Notes: a model not told the origin generated them from the sequence alone. A stretch of DNA of 64,000 nt from Nitrospiraceae bacterium (GCA_019637075.1 JAHBWI010000002.1:1-64000); one strand, 5' to 3'; positions 26,235 through 34,639 are shown, counted from the first letter of the stretch. Numbers and translations: made by a program.

Positions 26235-26241
26235 CGGTGGC

Positions 26242-26643
26242 CTAGTGCTGTTCGTGGCAGTGTCCGCACCCGCCCTGTTCCTCGTGCACTCCCCACAGAT
26301 GATGGAGTAATAGGCGGCTGCCTTCCAGAAAGGCCGGTCCGATGCGACGGCCGTCTTCGAGCCGCCACAAGGCGATCATGCCCAAGACAGCCGCAGTGGC
26401 CGCCAAGCCTGCCACAAAGCCTCCGCTCCCCACTCGGTCAGGCGCCGCAAACCAGAGCATCCCCCCTGCACAGAGCGAGGCGATGACGGTGGCGCTTAAA
26501 CTGCTGAGCACGATCATCCATCCGCAGGTCCCCCGGATCGCGCCGACGGCCCCGATTACGAGCCAGACCAAGCCCCACATCATCATGAGGCCGAATCCAC
26601 CGACCAAGAAACCGATCCCTGTCGACACCCCTATATCGAGCAT
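26242..26643 (-). CDS. Small 3-TM membrane protein with CxxCH tail
   Basis: 133-aa protein with three hydrophobic helices (about 10-32, 42-68, 73-95) and a soluble C-terminal tail rich in His and Cys: LLLHHLWGVHEEQGGCGHCHEQH, given here as two overlapping parts LLLHHLWGVHEEQ and GGCGHCHEQH. CGHCH satisfies the CxxCH heme-attachment pattern; a metal-binding site for copper or iron is the alternative. It sits between the ATPase and permease genes of an ABC transporter and next to a hexaheme cytochrome gene. No known family recognised. Confidence 0.7.
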   Translation of the reverse strand: MLDIGVSTGIGFLVGGFGLMMMWGLVWLVIGAVGAIRGTCGWMIVLSSLSATVIASLCAGGMLWFAAPDRVGSGGFVAGLAATAAVLGMIALWRLEDGRRIGPAFLEGSRLLLHHLWGVHEEQGGCGHCHEQH

Positions 26644-26679
26644 GTTCCGTTCGTCTCCCCGGCGTCCGTTCTCGCCCGC

Positions 26680-27408
26680 CTATCGTTCGCGGGCCAGTTT
26701 GAGAAACACTTCCTCCAGATCCGCCTGACCGAACCTCGTGACGATTTCTTTCGCGGTTCCCTCGGCCACAATCCGTCCCCGCTGCAGAAAAATGATTCGA
26801 TCCGACATTTCCTCCATCTCCCGCATATTGTGGGACGTGTATAGGACGCTGAGCCCACTGGCTCGACGTTCCTCCAGCAGTACCGACCTGACCTTGTGAG
26901 CGATGTCCGGGTCCAGGCTTGCGGTGGGTTCGTCCAAGAACAGAATCTTCGGCTCGGTGAGAAACGCCTTGGCCAACGCAAGCCTCGTCATTTGGCCGGA
27001 CGACAGCTTGCGGGTCAGCTTGCGGCGGAACTCCTCCATCTCCAACTTCTTGACGATCTCGTCGATGCGCCGAGGAATATCCGACAACCCGTACAACCGG
27101 CCCACGACGGCCAGATTTTCCTCCACCGTCAAGGAATACGGCAGAGAAATATAGGTGGAGGAAAAATTCACTTGCTGCAAAATCTCTTCGCGGTGAGTCC
27201 GAAGATCCAGCCCGAACATCCGGATGCTCCCGGCCGACGGTGTCACCAGCCCGAGCAACATCTGAATGGTCGTGGTCTTGCCCGCTCCATTCGGCCCCAG
27301 CAGCCCCAGAATCTCCCCCTGGCGGATCTCGAACGAAATTCCGTCAACGGCGGTAAAGTCACCGAATCGTTTGCGCAGGCCGGAAACTTCGAGGACAGCG
27401 GAAGACAT
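26680..27408 (-). CDS. ABC transporter ATPase (NatA/CcmA-like)
   Basis: 242-aa ATPase subunit with Walker A GPNGAGKTT, an LSSGQMTRLALAKAF signature (LSSGQ in place of LSGGQ), Walker B ILFLDEPTASLD and the H-loop SHNMREM. The protein type pairs with ABC-2 permeases. It starts 21 bp after the hexaheme cytochrome gene's end and is followed by the CxxCH-tailed membrane protein and the permease. Confidence 0.88.
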   Translation of the reverse strand: MSSAVLEVSGLRKRFGDFTAVDGISFEIRQGEILGLLGPNGAGKTTTIQMLLGLVTPSAGSIRMFGLDLRTHREEILQQVNFSSTYISLPYSLTVEENLAVVGRLYGLSDIPRRIDEIVKKLEMEEFRRKLTRKLSSGQMTRLALAKAFLTEPKILFLDEPTASLDPDIAHKVRSVLLEERRASGLSVLYTSHNMREMEEMSDRIIFLQRGRIVAEGTAKEIVTRFGQADLEEVFLKLARER

Positions 27409-27429
27409 GACGACGGGGATCCTGTGACA

Positions 27430-28134
27430 CTACAGTGACAAGAGCTCTTTCAACCGATCAGGCAGATGGCAGGTCTCACACTTGCGGCTCACGACCTTTC
27501 CCTCATGCTCGGTTTTGTTATCGTGACAGCGAAAGCAGTCCGCAAGCGCACGTTTGTGCAACACCGTCCCCTCGGGATGCTCCGGCTTCCACGGCTTGCT
27601 GTCGGCGGACACATGTCCTCGGGGAATGACAATGGGATAGCCCTTGATCGGCCGCTCATGCACAACGGCGGCATGACAGGTCGTGCAGCCTTCTCCTTGA
27701 GCGCGCTTGTCGAACGCCTCCATGTGCGCTCGGTGACTCATCACCAACCCGACCTCCTTCACCGGAGGCGGCAGATCCCGAACGGCGACCTCCGACACCC
27801 GCAGGATGTTCCGGTGGCACCCCAGACAGACGTTCGAATCCACCTTGGCCTGCAAATTGTGCGGATCGGTCGGTGTGCCGAACAGCGTGATTGCGAGGTC
27901 TTTGGTCCCGTTCCACGCCTTGTCATGGATCCATCCCGACAGGCCGGGGCGAACGTGGCACGCGACGCATTCCACTTCTTTGTGCGACGACTTGGCCCAG
28001 CTCTCGTAGGAAGGCGCGATGGTGTGGCAGCTGGCGCAGAACGTCGGACGGTTGGTCAGCGGAATCGCGATTCCCCCCACAGCCACTGCACCGGCCACGA
28101 TCGCACCGATCACAATGGCGGGAGCGCTACGCAT
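27430..28134 (-). CDS. Membrane-anchored hexaheme cytochrome c (NapC/NirT-like N terminus)
   Basis: 234-aa multiheme cytochrome. An N-terminal anchor (APAIVIGAIVAGAVAVGG) is followed by six CxxCH motifs: CASCH, CVACH, CLGCH, CTTCH, CFRCH and CETCH. The first two, with the ATGC-like NRPTFCASCH context, resemble the NapC/NirT quinol dehydrogenase family, so it may pass electrons from the quinone pool to periplasmic partners. It overlaps the end of mobB by 8 bp, placing it in the molybdenum-cofactor/Tat operon. The electron acceptor is unknown. Confidence 0.85.
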   Translation of the reverse strand: MRSAPAIVIGAIVAGAVAVGGIAIPLTNRPTFCASCHTIAPSYESWAKSSHKEVECVACHVRPGLSGWIHDKAWNGTKDLAITLFGTPTDPHNLQAKVDSNVCLGCHRNILRVSEVAVRDLPPPVKEVGLVMSHRAHMEAFDKRAQGEGCTTCHAAVVHERPIKGYPIVIPRGHVSADSKPWKPEHPEGTVLHKRALADCFRCHDNKTEHEGKVVSRKCETCHLPDRLKELLSL

Positions 28135-28636
28135 CGACTCGCTGAGTCTTGGGGAAATGCCGCATGATCAGCGCGGCGACGCCCGACACGTCGTCGGGAT
28201 CCAGCAGCGGAACCTTCGTCTCGATCGGCTTATTCGATACGAGCGCCAGGAGGCCGTCCTCAGAAACGGGCGCTTCGCCGATTTGATCACGAATAACCAC
28301 AATCTTGGGATAGTCCTCGCTTCGCCACCCCTCGGCAATGATCAGATCGTACGACGAATCCAGATACTGTTCCCGCACGTCTTCCACTTTCATCTGGTCG
28401 GAGACATCGGCGAACATGGCCAAGCTGCTCTTGGAGATAATGACGACGCTGCTGGCGCCGGCCTGCTTATGCCTCCAACTGTCCTTGCCTTCGGTATCCA
28501 GGTCGAATCCGTGGCCTGCATGCTTGACGGTCGCGACTTTGTACCCAGAGCGCACCAGTTCGGGAATCACGCGCTCGATCAAGGTCGTCTTCCCGCTGTT
28601 GGACCGACCGACAAAACACAGAATCGGGACAGCCAT
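28127..28636 (-). CDS. mobB: MobB, Mo-cofactor GTP-binding adaptor
   Basis: 169-aa P-loop protein of the MobB family, which assists guanylation or delivery of molybdopterin cofactor. Walker A is GRSNSGKTT (10-18); VKHAGHGFDLDTEGKDSWRH and LIIAEGWR are family signatures. It lies 18 bp after moeA and overlaps the hexaheme cytochrome gene. MobA is not in the window. Confidence 0.9.
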   Translation of the reverse strand: MAVPILCFVGRSNSGKTTLIERVIPELVRSGYKVATVKHAGHGFDLDTEGKDSWRHKQAGASSVVIISKSSLAMFADVSDQMKVEDVREQYLDSSYDLIIAEGWRSEDYPKIVVIRDQIGEAPVSEDGLLALVSNKPIETKVPLLDPDDVSGVAALIMRHFPKTQRVDA

Positions 28637-28654
28637 GGCGCATCCTTTCGATGT

Positions 28655-29953
28655 TCAACAACAAGAATGCCGATGGCCGCTCGACGGTGCCGCATCGACC
28701 TGTCCGCCCCAGGCAGACCCGTTCAACAATTGGACGGTCACCCGATCGCCGGGGTTGACCCGCTCCACCTCGACCGGAATATCGATCAAACAGTTCGCCT
28801 TCACCATGGAGGTCAAAATGCCCGATCCCTGATCACCGGTCGTGCGAACCTTGAAGACTCCGTCCTCTCGCCAGATGATGCCCCGAAGAAAGTGACGGCG
28901 ATCCGTGCGCTTGGAAAACTTCTCCTGGAAGAAGGCTTCGACGAGCGGACGCCCATAGCCACACATGCCGGCCATCTTCAACATTGCCGGCCTAACCAGC
29001 TGTTCAAAGGTCACCATCGAGGATACAGGGTTACCAGGTAATCCGAACGCCAGCTTTCCTTGAATCTTGCCGAAGGCCAAGGGTTGACCGGGACGGATCG
29101 CCAGCTTCCAGAAATTCATCTCCGCACCGAGGTCTCGAAACACCGCTTTCGTGAAATCGTAGTCGCCCATCGACACGCCCCCTGACAACACGAGGATGTC
29201 GGCGTTCAACCCGTGGGAGATCTTCTCTTTCAATTCGGCGGGATTGTCCCGCGCAATCCCCAACAACAAGGGAATGCCCCCCGCGTCCTGAACCGCGGCG
29301 GCAATGCCATAGCTGTTGGAGTTGATGATTTTTTCCTCGCTGAACCGTTCGTCGAGATCGGCTAGTTCGTCGCCCGTCGAGAGAATGGCGACGCGCGGAC
29401 GCTGATACACGAGGACGAACGACTTGGCGAGAATGGCCAGCATTCCCGCTTCTCCAGGGCGTATTGGGGTCCCCTTCGCTATGATGCAATCGCCCTTCTT
29501 CACGTCCTCGCCCTGGGGCCGAATATTGGCGCCGCGGACTTCGGGCTTGAACACCCGAACGGACTCGGGGGTATGTTCCGTATCCTCCACCTTGACGACC
29601 GTATCCGCGCCACGAGGGATGGGCGCGCCGGTCATGATGCGGATCGCCTGGCCCTGCCCGACGGTCAACGACGGCATTTTTCCGGCCGGCACATCCTCAA
29701 TCACTTTCAAGGTCACCGGCTTGCCGATCGCATGTTCCTGTGCGATGTCCTCGGCACGAACCGCAAAACCGTCCATGGCCGAATTATCCCATGGGGGGTT
29801 GTCGCGCTGGGCAACAATGTCCTCACCCAACACGCGTCCCAAGGCCTCCAAAATGGAAACCTTTTCGACGCCCAACGTAGGTGCGGCATCCAACACAATC
29901 CGTTGGGCCTCGACCAGCGGAGTCAATCCAAGATGAGCATCCGGAGCTTTCAC
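28655..29953 (-). CDS. moeA: Molybdopterin molybdenumtransferase MoeA
   Basis: 432-aa enzyme inserting molybdate into adenylylated molybdopterin. Visible signatures are PPWDNSAMDGFAVRA near the N terminus, ILSTGDEL, LSGGVSMGDYDF and LPGNPVSSMVTFEQLVRP. Domain IV completes the C terminus. The start is GTG at 29953 with GGAG 7 nt upstream. It ends 18 bp before mobB and begins 13 bp after the Mrp gene. The C terminus ends in HRHSCC, an unusual His/Cys tail. Confidence 0.93.
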   Translation of the reverse strand: MKAPDAHLGLTPLVEAQRIVLDAAPTLGVEKVSILEALGRVLGEDIVAQRDNPPWDNSAMDGFAVRAEDIAQEHAIGKPVTLKVIEDVPAGKMPSLTVGQGQAIRIMTGAPIPRGADTVVKVEDTEHTPESVRVFKPEVRGANIRPQGEDVKKGDCIIAKGTPIRPGEAGMLAILAKSFVLVYQRPRVAILSTGDELADLDERFSEEKIINSNSYGIAAAVQDAGGIPLLLGIARDNPAELKEKISHGLNADILVLSGGVSMGDYDFTKAVFRDLGAEMNFWKLAIRPGQPLAFGKIQGKLAFGLPGNPVSSMVTFEQLVRPAMLKMAGMCGYGRPLVEAFFQEKFSKRTDRRHFLRGIIWREDGVFKVRTTGDQGSGILTSMVKANCLIDIPVEVERVNPGDRVTVQLLNGSAWGGQVDAAPSSGHRHSCC

Positions 29954-29966
29954 AGTCGCTCTCCGA

Positions 29967-30920
29967 TCAATGTTGATGACGGGGCGCTACCTTGAGCAAC
30001 GACCCACTTTTCTTGCAGAAGGCTTCGACTTGATTCGCAATGTCGTGGTAGGCCTGCGCCGTCGCCGTATCGGAATTGAACAGGGCAAACGGTTCACCCG
30101 CATCGCTCTGCGTAACAACCTCAGGATCCAGCGGGATCCGTCCAAGGAACGGCACGCCCATATCCGCCGCCGACGCTTCGCCCCCGCCCTTCCGAAACAC
30201 GTCGACGTGCTGGTGGCAATGGGGACATTCCAGTCCGCTCATGTTCTCGACGATGCCGATGATCGGCACTTCGCTGTCTTTGCAGAACGTCACGGACTTG
30301 CGGGAATCGAGCAGTGCGACCTCTTGCGGCGTCGTGATGATGACCGCGCCGCTCACCTGCCCCAAAAGGTCGATCGTCGTCACCGATTCGTTGCCCGTTC
30401 CCGGCGGAAGGTCGATCAGCAGAAAATTGAGATCCTGCCACTCGACGCCGCCCAGGAGCTGATTGATGAACTCATACTTGTAGGCGTCGCGCCAAATGAT
30501 CGGGTCGTCTGGATTCTGGAGCAGAAACGACATCGAGGCGATCTTCAGATTGTAGGCCTGAAAGGGAATGATTCCGCCCGACGTGCTGATCTTGAGCTTC
30601 TGACCTTCGGCGCCGACCATTTTGGGAATGTTCGGCCCATGGATATCCATGTCGCAAATGCCGACATGCCAGCCTTTCAACGCCAGGCTCACGGCCAAGT
30701 TCGTGGTGCAGGTACTCTTCCCCACCCCGCCCTTGTTGCTCATGATCAAAACTTTGTACTCGATGCGCTCCATTCGTTTCGCCACGAGCCATCGACTGTG
30801 CCCTTCTTTGTCCTTTTGGCAGGTCTCGTTCTCGTCGCATATGGCACAGGCCCACATATAGGTACAGGTATCTCCGCCGCCCGTGGTGACCGGAGTAACC
30901 ATTTTGAGTTCTTTAGCCAT
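29967..30920 (-). CDS. mrp: Mrp/ApbC-type P-loop Fe-S carrier ATPase
   Basis: About 317-aa ParA/MinD-fold ATPase of the Mrp/NBP35 family that transfers Fe-S clusters. The deviant Walker A is NKGGVGKST; DMDIHGPNIPKM and LLIDLPPGTGNE follow. A CPHC motif (LECPHCHQH) is near residue 245 and the N terminus has extra cysteines (CTYMWACAICDENETC), a possible additional cluster site as in NBP35-like proteins. ATG at 30920 is preferred since AGAGG lies 5 nt upstream; a TTG five codons earlier is possible. Adjacent to tatC and moeA, it may load clusters into Tat-exported molybdoenzymes. Confidence 0.88.
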   Translation of the reverse strand: MAKELKMVTPVTTGGGDTCTYMWACAICDENETCQKDKEGHSRWLVAKRMERIEYKVLIMSNKGGVGKSTCTTNLAVSLALKGWHVGICDMDIHGPNIPKMVGAEGQKLKISTSGGIIPFQAYNLKIASMSFLLQNPDDPIIWRDAYKYEFINQLLGGVEWQDLNFLLIDLPPGTGNESVTTIDLLGQVSGAVIITTPQEVALLDSRKSVTFCKDSEVPIIGIVENMSGLECPHCHQHVDVFRKGGGEASAADMGVPFLGRIPLDPEVVTQSDAGEPFALFNSDTATAQAYHDIANQVEAFCKKSGSLLKVAPRHQH

Positions 30921-30977
30921 CTGTTCCTCTCTCAATGCAGCTGGGACAACTTGGCACGCAACCCGACTGACCCTTTG

Positions 30978-31928
30978 CTATCCTCGACGTCCGCCGGACG
31001 GCACGCCGACATACTCGCTGTCTCCCGATCCCCCGGCGACCGGTGCGACTACCTTGGCTCCCGTTCCTGCCCCGGCGGCCCCCATCACAGGTACCAGATC
31101 GGCTGAAGGCGCCTCCGCCTTCTTCTTGTTGAAGATGCCGGCGCTGATGATCCCGACCTCATAGAAAATGTACATCGGCAGCGCCATCAGGCACTGATTG
31201 AAGGGATCGGGCGTCGGCGTCAGAATCGCGGCAAAAATGAAGGCGGTCAAAAAGGCCCATTTCCGATATTGTTTCAACAGAGGCGCATCGACCCAGCCGA
31301 GCTTGGCCAGTAACGTAATCGCAAGCGGCACCTCAAATATCAAGCCGAACACCAGGAGGAACCACAGGGCAAATCCCACGTACTGGGCAATGGAGAGCTG
31401 GGGAATGAATCCCGCGTTGACGCCATAGGAAATCAAAAAGTTGAGGGCAAAAGGCAGCACGAAAAAGAAGGAAAAGAGTAGGCCAAGATAAAAGGCCAAC
31501 GTGCTCAAAATCACAAACGGCCCGACGAACCGGCGTTCTTGGGAGTGCAGTCCCGGAACGACGAACTGCCACACTTCATACAAGATGTAGGGAGTCGCCA
31601 GCACGAGGGCAAAGAGCCCAGCGACCTTCACGTTCTGCCAGAGCGCTTCAGCGGGAGCGAGAAAGACGAAGGGAACCGTAGGCAAATCTGTCGGCACCCA
31701 TGAGAGGGCGCCGGGCACGAACATGTTTTGAAGTGGGACGCGAATCCATTTGACGAGGGTGTCGGCATAGAAGAACGTGCCGACGAAGATGATCGCCGTC
31801 ACGATGACAGCGCGGGTCAACCGGACCTGGAGCTCGACCAGGTGCTCCATGACCGGCATCTTTTTATCTTCGAGCGGCTTGAAGACCGAATCCTGCAGCC
31901 ACTCTTGGAACTTAAACCCGTCAGCCAT
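30978..31928 (-). CDS. tatC: Sec-independent translocase subunit TatC
   Basis: 316-aa TatC with six TM helices and the family signatures MPVMEHLVELQVRL, FVLPFALNFLISYG and FGLIFEVPLAITLLAKLG, and a late ILTPTPDPFNQCLMALPMYIFYEVG. It is longer than typical TatC (about 250 aa), with about 25 extra residues at the N terminus and a Gly/Ala/Pro-rich C-terminal tail. It recognises twin-arginine signal peptides such as the one at the left edge. tatA/tatB are not in the window. Confidence 0.93.
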   Translation of the reverse strand: MADGFKFQEWLQDSVFKPLEDKKMPVMEHLVELQVRLTRAVIVTAIIFVGTFFYADTLVKWIRVPLQNMFVPGALSWVPTDLPTVPFVFLAPAEALWQNVKVAGLFALVLATPYILYEVWQFVVPGLHSQERRFVGPFVILSTLAFYLGLLFSFFFVLPFALNFLISYGVNAGFIPQLSIAQYVGFALWFLLVFGLIFEVPLAITLLAKLGWVDAPLLKQYRKWAFLTAFIFAAILTPTPDPFNQCLMALPMYIFYEVGIISAGIFNKKKAEAPSADLVPVMGAAGAGTGAKVVAPVAGGSGDSEYVGVPSGGRRG

Positions 31929-31949
31929 TCACATAACCCTCAACCGTCG

Positions 31950-31991
31950 GCCTTCAGCCACCAGCCTGAATTTTGGCTGATAGCTGAAGGC
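31950..31991 (-). repeat. Long intergenic hairpin between htrA and tatC
   Basis: Two 17-nt arms separated by 8 nt. On the minus strand (transcript sense), GCCTTCAGCTATCAGCC pairs along its whole length with GGCTGGTGGCTGAAGGC, using two G-U pairs. On the plus strand the same positions would be C-A mismatches, so the structure is suited to the operon mRNA. No T tract follows in the reading direction, so it is more like an attenuating or mRNA-stabilising hairpin, or a REP-type element, than an intrinsic terminator. Confidence 0.6.
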
Positions 31992-32008
31992 TGTCCGCTT
32001 ATTGCCGC

Positions 32009-33550
32009 TTACTTCGGATTGACGGCGACGAACAGGTTGTTACCCTGCCGACTGAGCAGCAGCACCACCATCTCGTCCTTCTTCACCTTGGCCGACGCCT
32101 TATGATAGTCCTCGATGGTCTTCACCACTTCGTGGTTGACCTCTTGGATCACATCGCCCCGCTGGAGACCAGCCGCCTCCGCCGCGCTTCCGGTCTCCAC
32201 TGAGCTGACGACGACACCGGTGGTCTTGGCGGGAATGTTCAGCTGGCTCTGCATGGCCGCGTCAAGCGTCTGCACGCGTAAGGCTGCCAAGACGTTGTCC
32301 GGCGGCTTGACGGTGTCGGCGGGCGCACTCCCTCCCGGAGACGGCTCGCGCTTCGCCAGGATTTCGTCGGACGGACGCTCAGCCACCTTGACCTTGAGCA
32401 TCTGTTCCTTGCCCTCGCGAAGGATTTTCACGTCGGCATCCTTCCCGACCGTAGTGCGGGCCACCAGGTTGCGAAGCTGGCTCACGCTCTGCACTTCCTT
32501 GCCGTTGAATGCCACGACCACATCGCCGCGCCGCATGCCGGCCGCGTGCGAAGGACCATTCTCATTCACGTCGCTGATCAACACACCCTTGCGCTGCTCC
32601 GGTAACTTGAAGGACTTGGCGAGCGCCGGGGTGATCTCTTGAATCGCCACACCCATCCAGCCGCGGACGACCTTGCCGGTCTTCGTGAGGCTGTCCACGA
32701 TGTCCATGGCAATGCTGCTTGGAATCGCGAACCCGATTCCTTCCGAGCCGCCGGTGCGGGAGAAAATTGCGGTATTGATACCAATCAGCTTGCCCTGCAT
32801 GTTCACCAGGGCGCCGCCGGAATTGCCCGGATTGATCGCGGCATCGGTTTGAATGAAGTCTTCATAGTCGGCGATGCCCACATTGCCGCGGCCCAGGGCG
32901 CTGATGATCCCGAGGGTCACGGTGGAACTGAGCCCGAACGGGCTGCCGACGGCCAAGACGATATCCCCAACCTGCAATTGGTCGTAATCGGCCCACTGTA
33001 GCGAGGTGAGATCCTTGGCCTCGATCTTGATGATCGCCAAGTCGGTCTTCGGGTCCGTACCCACGATCTTCGCGGCGAACTCCCGGCGATCCGACAGGGT
33101 CACGGTGATCTGCGAGGCTCCCTCGACCACGTGGTTATTGGTCACGATATAGCCGTTGGGATCCAAAATGACGCCGGACCCGGCGCTCTGCTCGGGACGA
33201 TGGGGACCGCCGCCCGGAGGGCCACCACCAGGAGGCTCCATGCCAGGGGGTTCGTCACCGGGAGGGGCACCACCCGGAGGTCCGCCGCCCGGAGGACCTC
33301 CGAAAGGTCCGGGAGGCAACTGCCGCCGACCTTCACGACGCCCTTCGCCACTGCCGGTCACGGCAATATTCACCACCGCCGGCGTCACCGCCTTCACAAT
33401 CTCGGCAAACCCTTGGGCAAAGGCCGGGGGCACCCCTGCAGCCTGAGCCGGCGCACTGATCTGAAACGCCCCGGCCGAAAGGATGACCGCGAGCAGCGAA
33501 ACCACGCCGACCGCCTTGAACGCTAGACCGCGCTGATGTCGATACGCCAT
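32009..33550 (-). CDS. degP: HtrA/DegP periplasmic serine protease-chaperone
   Basis: 513-aa protease with signal peptide (core VSLLAVILSAGAF, cleavage near residue 37). The catalytic triad is visible as H140 (TNNHVV), D170 (KTDLAI) and S244 (GNSGGAL). Two PDZ domains follow (about 300-380 and 420-510). A Pro/Gly-rich linker (residues 78-118, repeats of GGPPGG and PPG) is inserted before the protease core; it is longer and simpler than in most HtrA proteins. ATG at 33550 has GGAGG 7 nt upstream. Confidence 0.94.
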   Translation of the reverse strand: MAYRHQRGLAFKAVGVVSLLAVILSAGAFQISAPAQAAGVPPAFAQGFAEIVKAVTPAVVNIAVTGSGEGRREGRRQLPPGPFGGPPGGGPPGGAPPGDEPPGMEPPGGGPPGGGPHRPEQSAGSGVILDPNGYIVTNNHVVEGASQITVTLSDRREFAAKIVGTDPKTDLAIIKIEAKDLTSLQWADYDQLQVGDIVLAVGSPFGLSSTVTLGIISALGRGNVGIADYEDFIQTDAAINPGNSGGALVNMQGKLIGINTAIFSRTGGSEGIGFAIPSSIAMDIVDSLTKTGKVVRGWMGVAIQEITPALAKSFKLPEQRKGVLISDVNENGPSHAAGMRRGDVVVAFNGKEVQSVSQLRNLVARTTVGKDADVKILREGKEQMLKVKVAERPSDEILAKREPSPGGSAPADTVKPPDNVLAALRVQTLDAAMQSQLNIPAKTTGVVVSSVETGSAAEAAGLQRGDVIQEVNHEVVKTIEDYHKASAKVKKDEMVVLLLSRQGNNLFVAVNPK

Positions 33551-33599
33551 ATCAACTCCTCCGGAAGCCTGAAAATGAACTAACTGCCGCATTTCGCTC

Positions 33600-33618
33600 G
33601 TAGAACGTAGCATTCTAC
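33600..33618. promoter_or_regulatory. Inverted repeat over the htrA -10 region
   Basis: GTAGAA-CGTAGCA-TTCTAC is a perfect 6-bp inverted repeat with a 7-bp spacer. It covers the candidate -10 hexamer of the htrA promoter, about 50 bp upstream of the start codon, as an operator would. Confidence 0.4.
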
Positions 33619-33641
33619 ACTATCCCCTGAATAGCCTTCAA
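33612..33641 (-). promoter_or_regulatory. Candidate sigma-70 promoter of htrA operon
   Basis: On the minus strand TTGAAG, 18 bp, then TAGAAT (one mismatch from TATAAT), about 60 bp before the htrA ATG. The -35 keeps only TTGA. The inverted repeat covers the -10. Confidence 0.4.
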
Positions 33642-33704
33642 AGAGGAAAAACCGACGTCCTCCGTTGTGCTGCCGAGGAAAGACTAGACTGCGCCCTTCC
33701 ATCT

Positions 33705-34472
33705 TCAATGAGCACGCTCAATCTCCAATTCCCGTTGTCTGATCCAAGCCCGTTGGATGTCACTGGCTAAACGCAGCACTGCTTGTTCCATGGCCACGAG
33801 CCTCAAGGTGATGGGAGCTCCCTCATAGGTCGGAGGCCAGATGCGACGCTCAGGGTCCTGAGGTCTGAGATAGATGACAGGATACCATTGCGAGATGCCC
33901 GGGGCCGTCGGACTGTCTAGTGTAGCCCAGGCACGCCCCTCAGCATGCAACATGACCCGGCCGGTCGCCCCCTCGATCAAGGCTGCCTCAGCAAGAGACC
34001 AATTATCTCGGCGAAACCCCGGCTGGCGATGCGTGGTCCAGCCCAGAAACAGGGAAACCGGATATTCCTGCTCCATGCTCGTCAACACCGCTAACAGCAC
34101 ATACGAAGTCCCCAGGCGAGCGGCCAAATCGTTCCAACGAAACGGCTCTGTGGGTACCGGAGGCAACTCGTTCGCGTGGACGACCCGATCGATGATCAAC
34201 GGATACCCGCGACTGACTGCAGCCTTTAACTCATCAGCAACCTTTCGAAGCGCTTCATCGGGCAAGGATGGTGCGGCATCCGGGCCCCCGCTGTCCGGAA
34301 TGAGGACCAACGCCACGCGGATCGGCCGGTCAAGGGGAAGAGGTTGATCCACGGCGGGCACCTCTCCCGCATACAGGACATAATGCCCCAGCCGCCCTGC
34401 CGGTGCCGGAGCCGCACAACCAACGAGCCAGAGACAGAGGAACAGTCCGATCAGCCGGTTGACCTGCGTCAT
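33705..34472 (-). CDS. Hypothetical lipoprotein
   Basis: About 255-aa lipoprotein: hydrophobic stretch LIGLFLCLWLVGC with lipobox LVGC (Cys about 18). The mature domain begins with an alpha/beta segment (IRVALVLIPDSGG, VLLAVLTSMEQEYPVSLFLGW) and ends in a helix (QAVLRLASDIQRAWIRQRE). It may be a distant relative of lipoproteins that assess or clear envelope stress, but no known family is recognised. ATG at 34472 has AGGGG a few nt upstream. Confidence 0.68.
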   Translation of the reverse strand: MTQVNRLIGLFLCLWLVGCAAPAPAGRLGHYVLYAGEVPAVDQPLPLDRPIRVALVLIPDSGGPDAAPSLPDEALRKVADELKAAVSRGYPLIIDRVVHANELPPVPTEPFRWNDLAARLGTSYVLLAVLTSMEQEYPVSLFLGWTTHRQPGFRRDNWSLAEAALIEGATGRVMLHAEGRAWATLDSPTAPGISQWYPVIYLRPQDPERRIWPPTYEGAPITLRLVAMEQAVLRLASDIQRAWIRQRELEIERAH

Positions 34473-34639
34473 GCATCCCCTGCGCATCGAGGTGTGATTC
34501 ACACGGTGAATCGAATACTTCCAGTACAGTCTCCTCCGGAGTCGAGCCCTGTCAAGCGCGAGGGTTTCCGCTTGCAATTCACCGGATGCTCAGCTACCGT
34601 GTGACAGTTTTTCAGGGGACATCACCCTCGGAAGATTCC

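Noticed and set aside
29970-31106. 378-codon open frame antisense to the Mrp gene
   Set aside because: Shadow of the Mrp-type ATPase, whose P-loop and cysteine motifs are intact on the other strand.
33190-33330. Tandem GC-rich repeats as a possible CRISPR or minisatellite
   Set aside because: They encode the in-frame Pro/Gly linker of HtrA and have no unique spacers.
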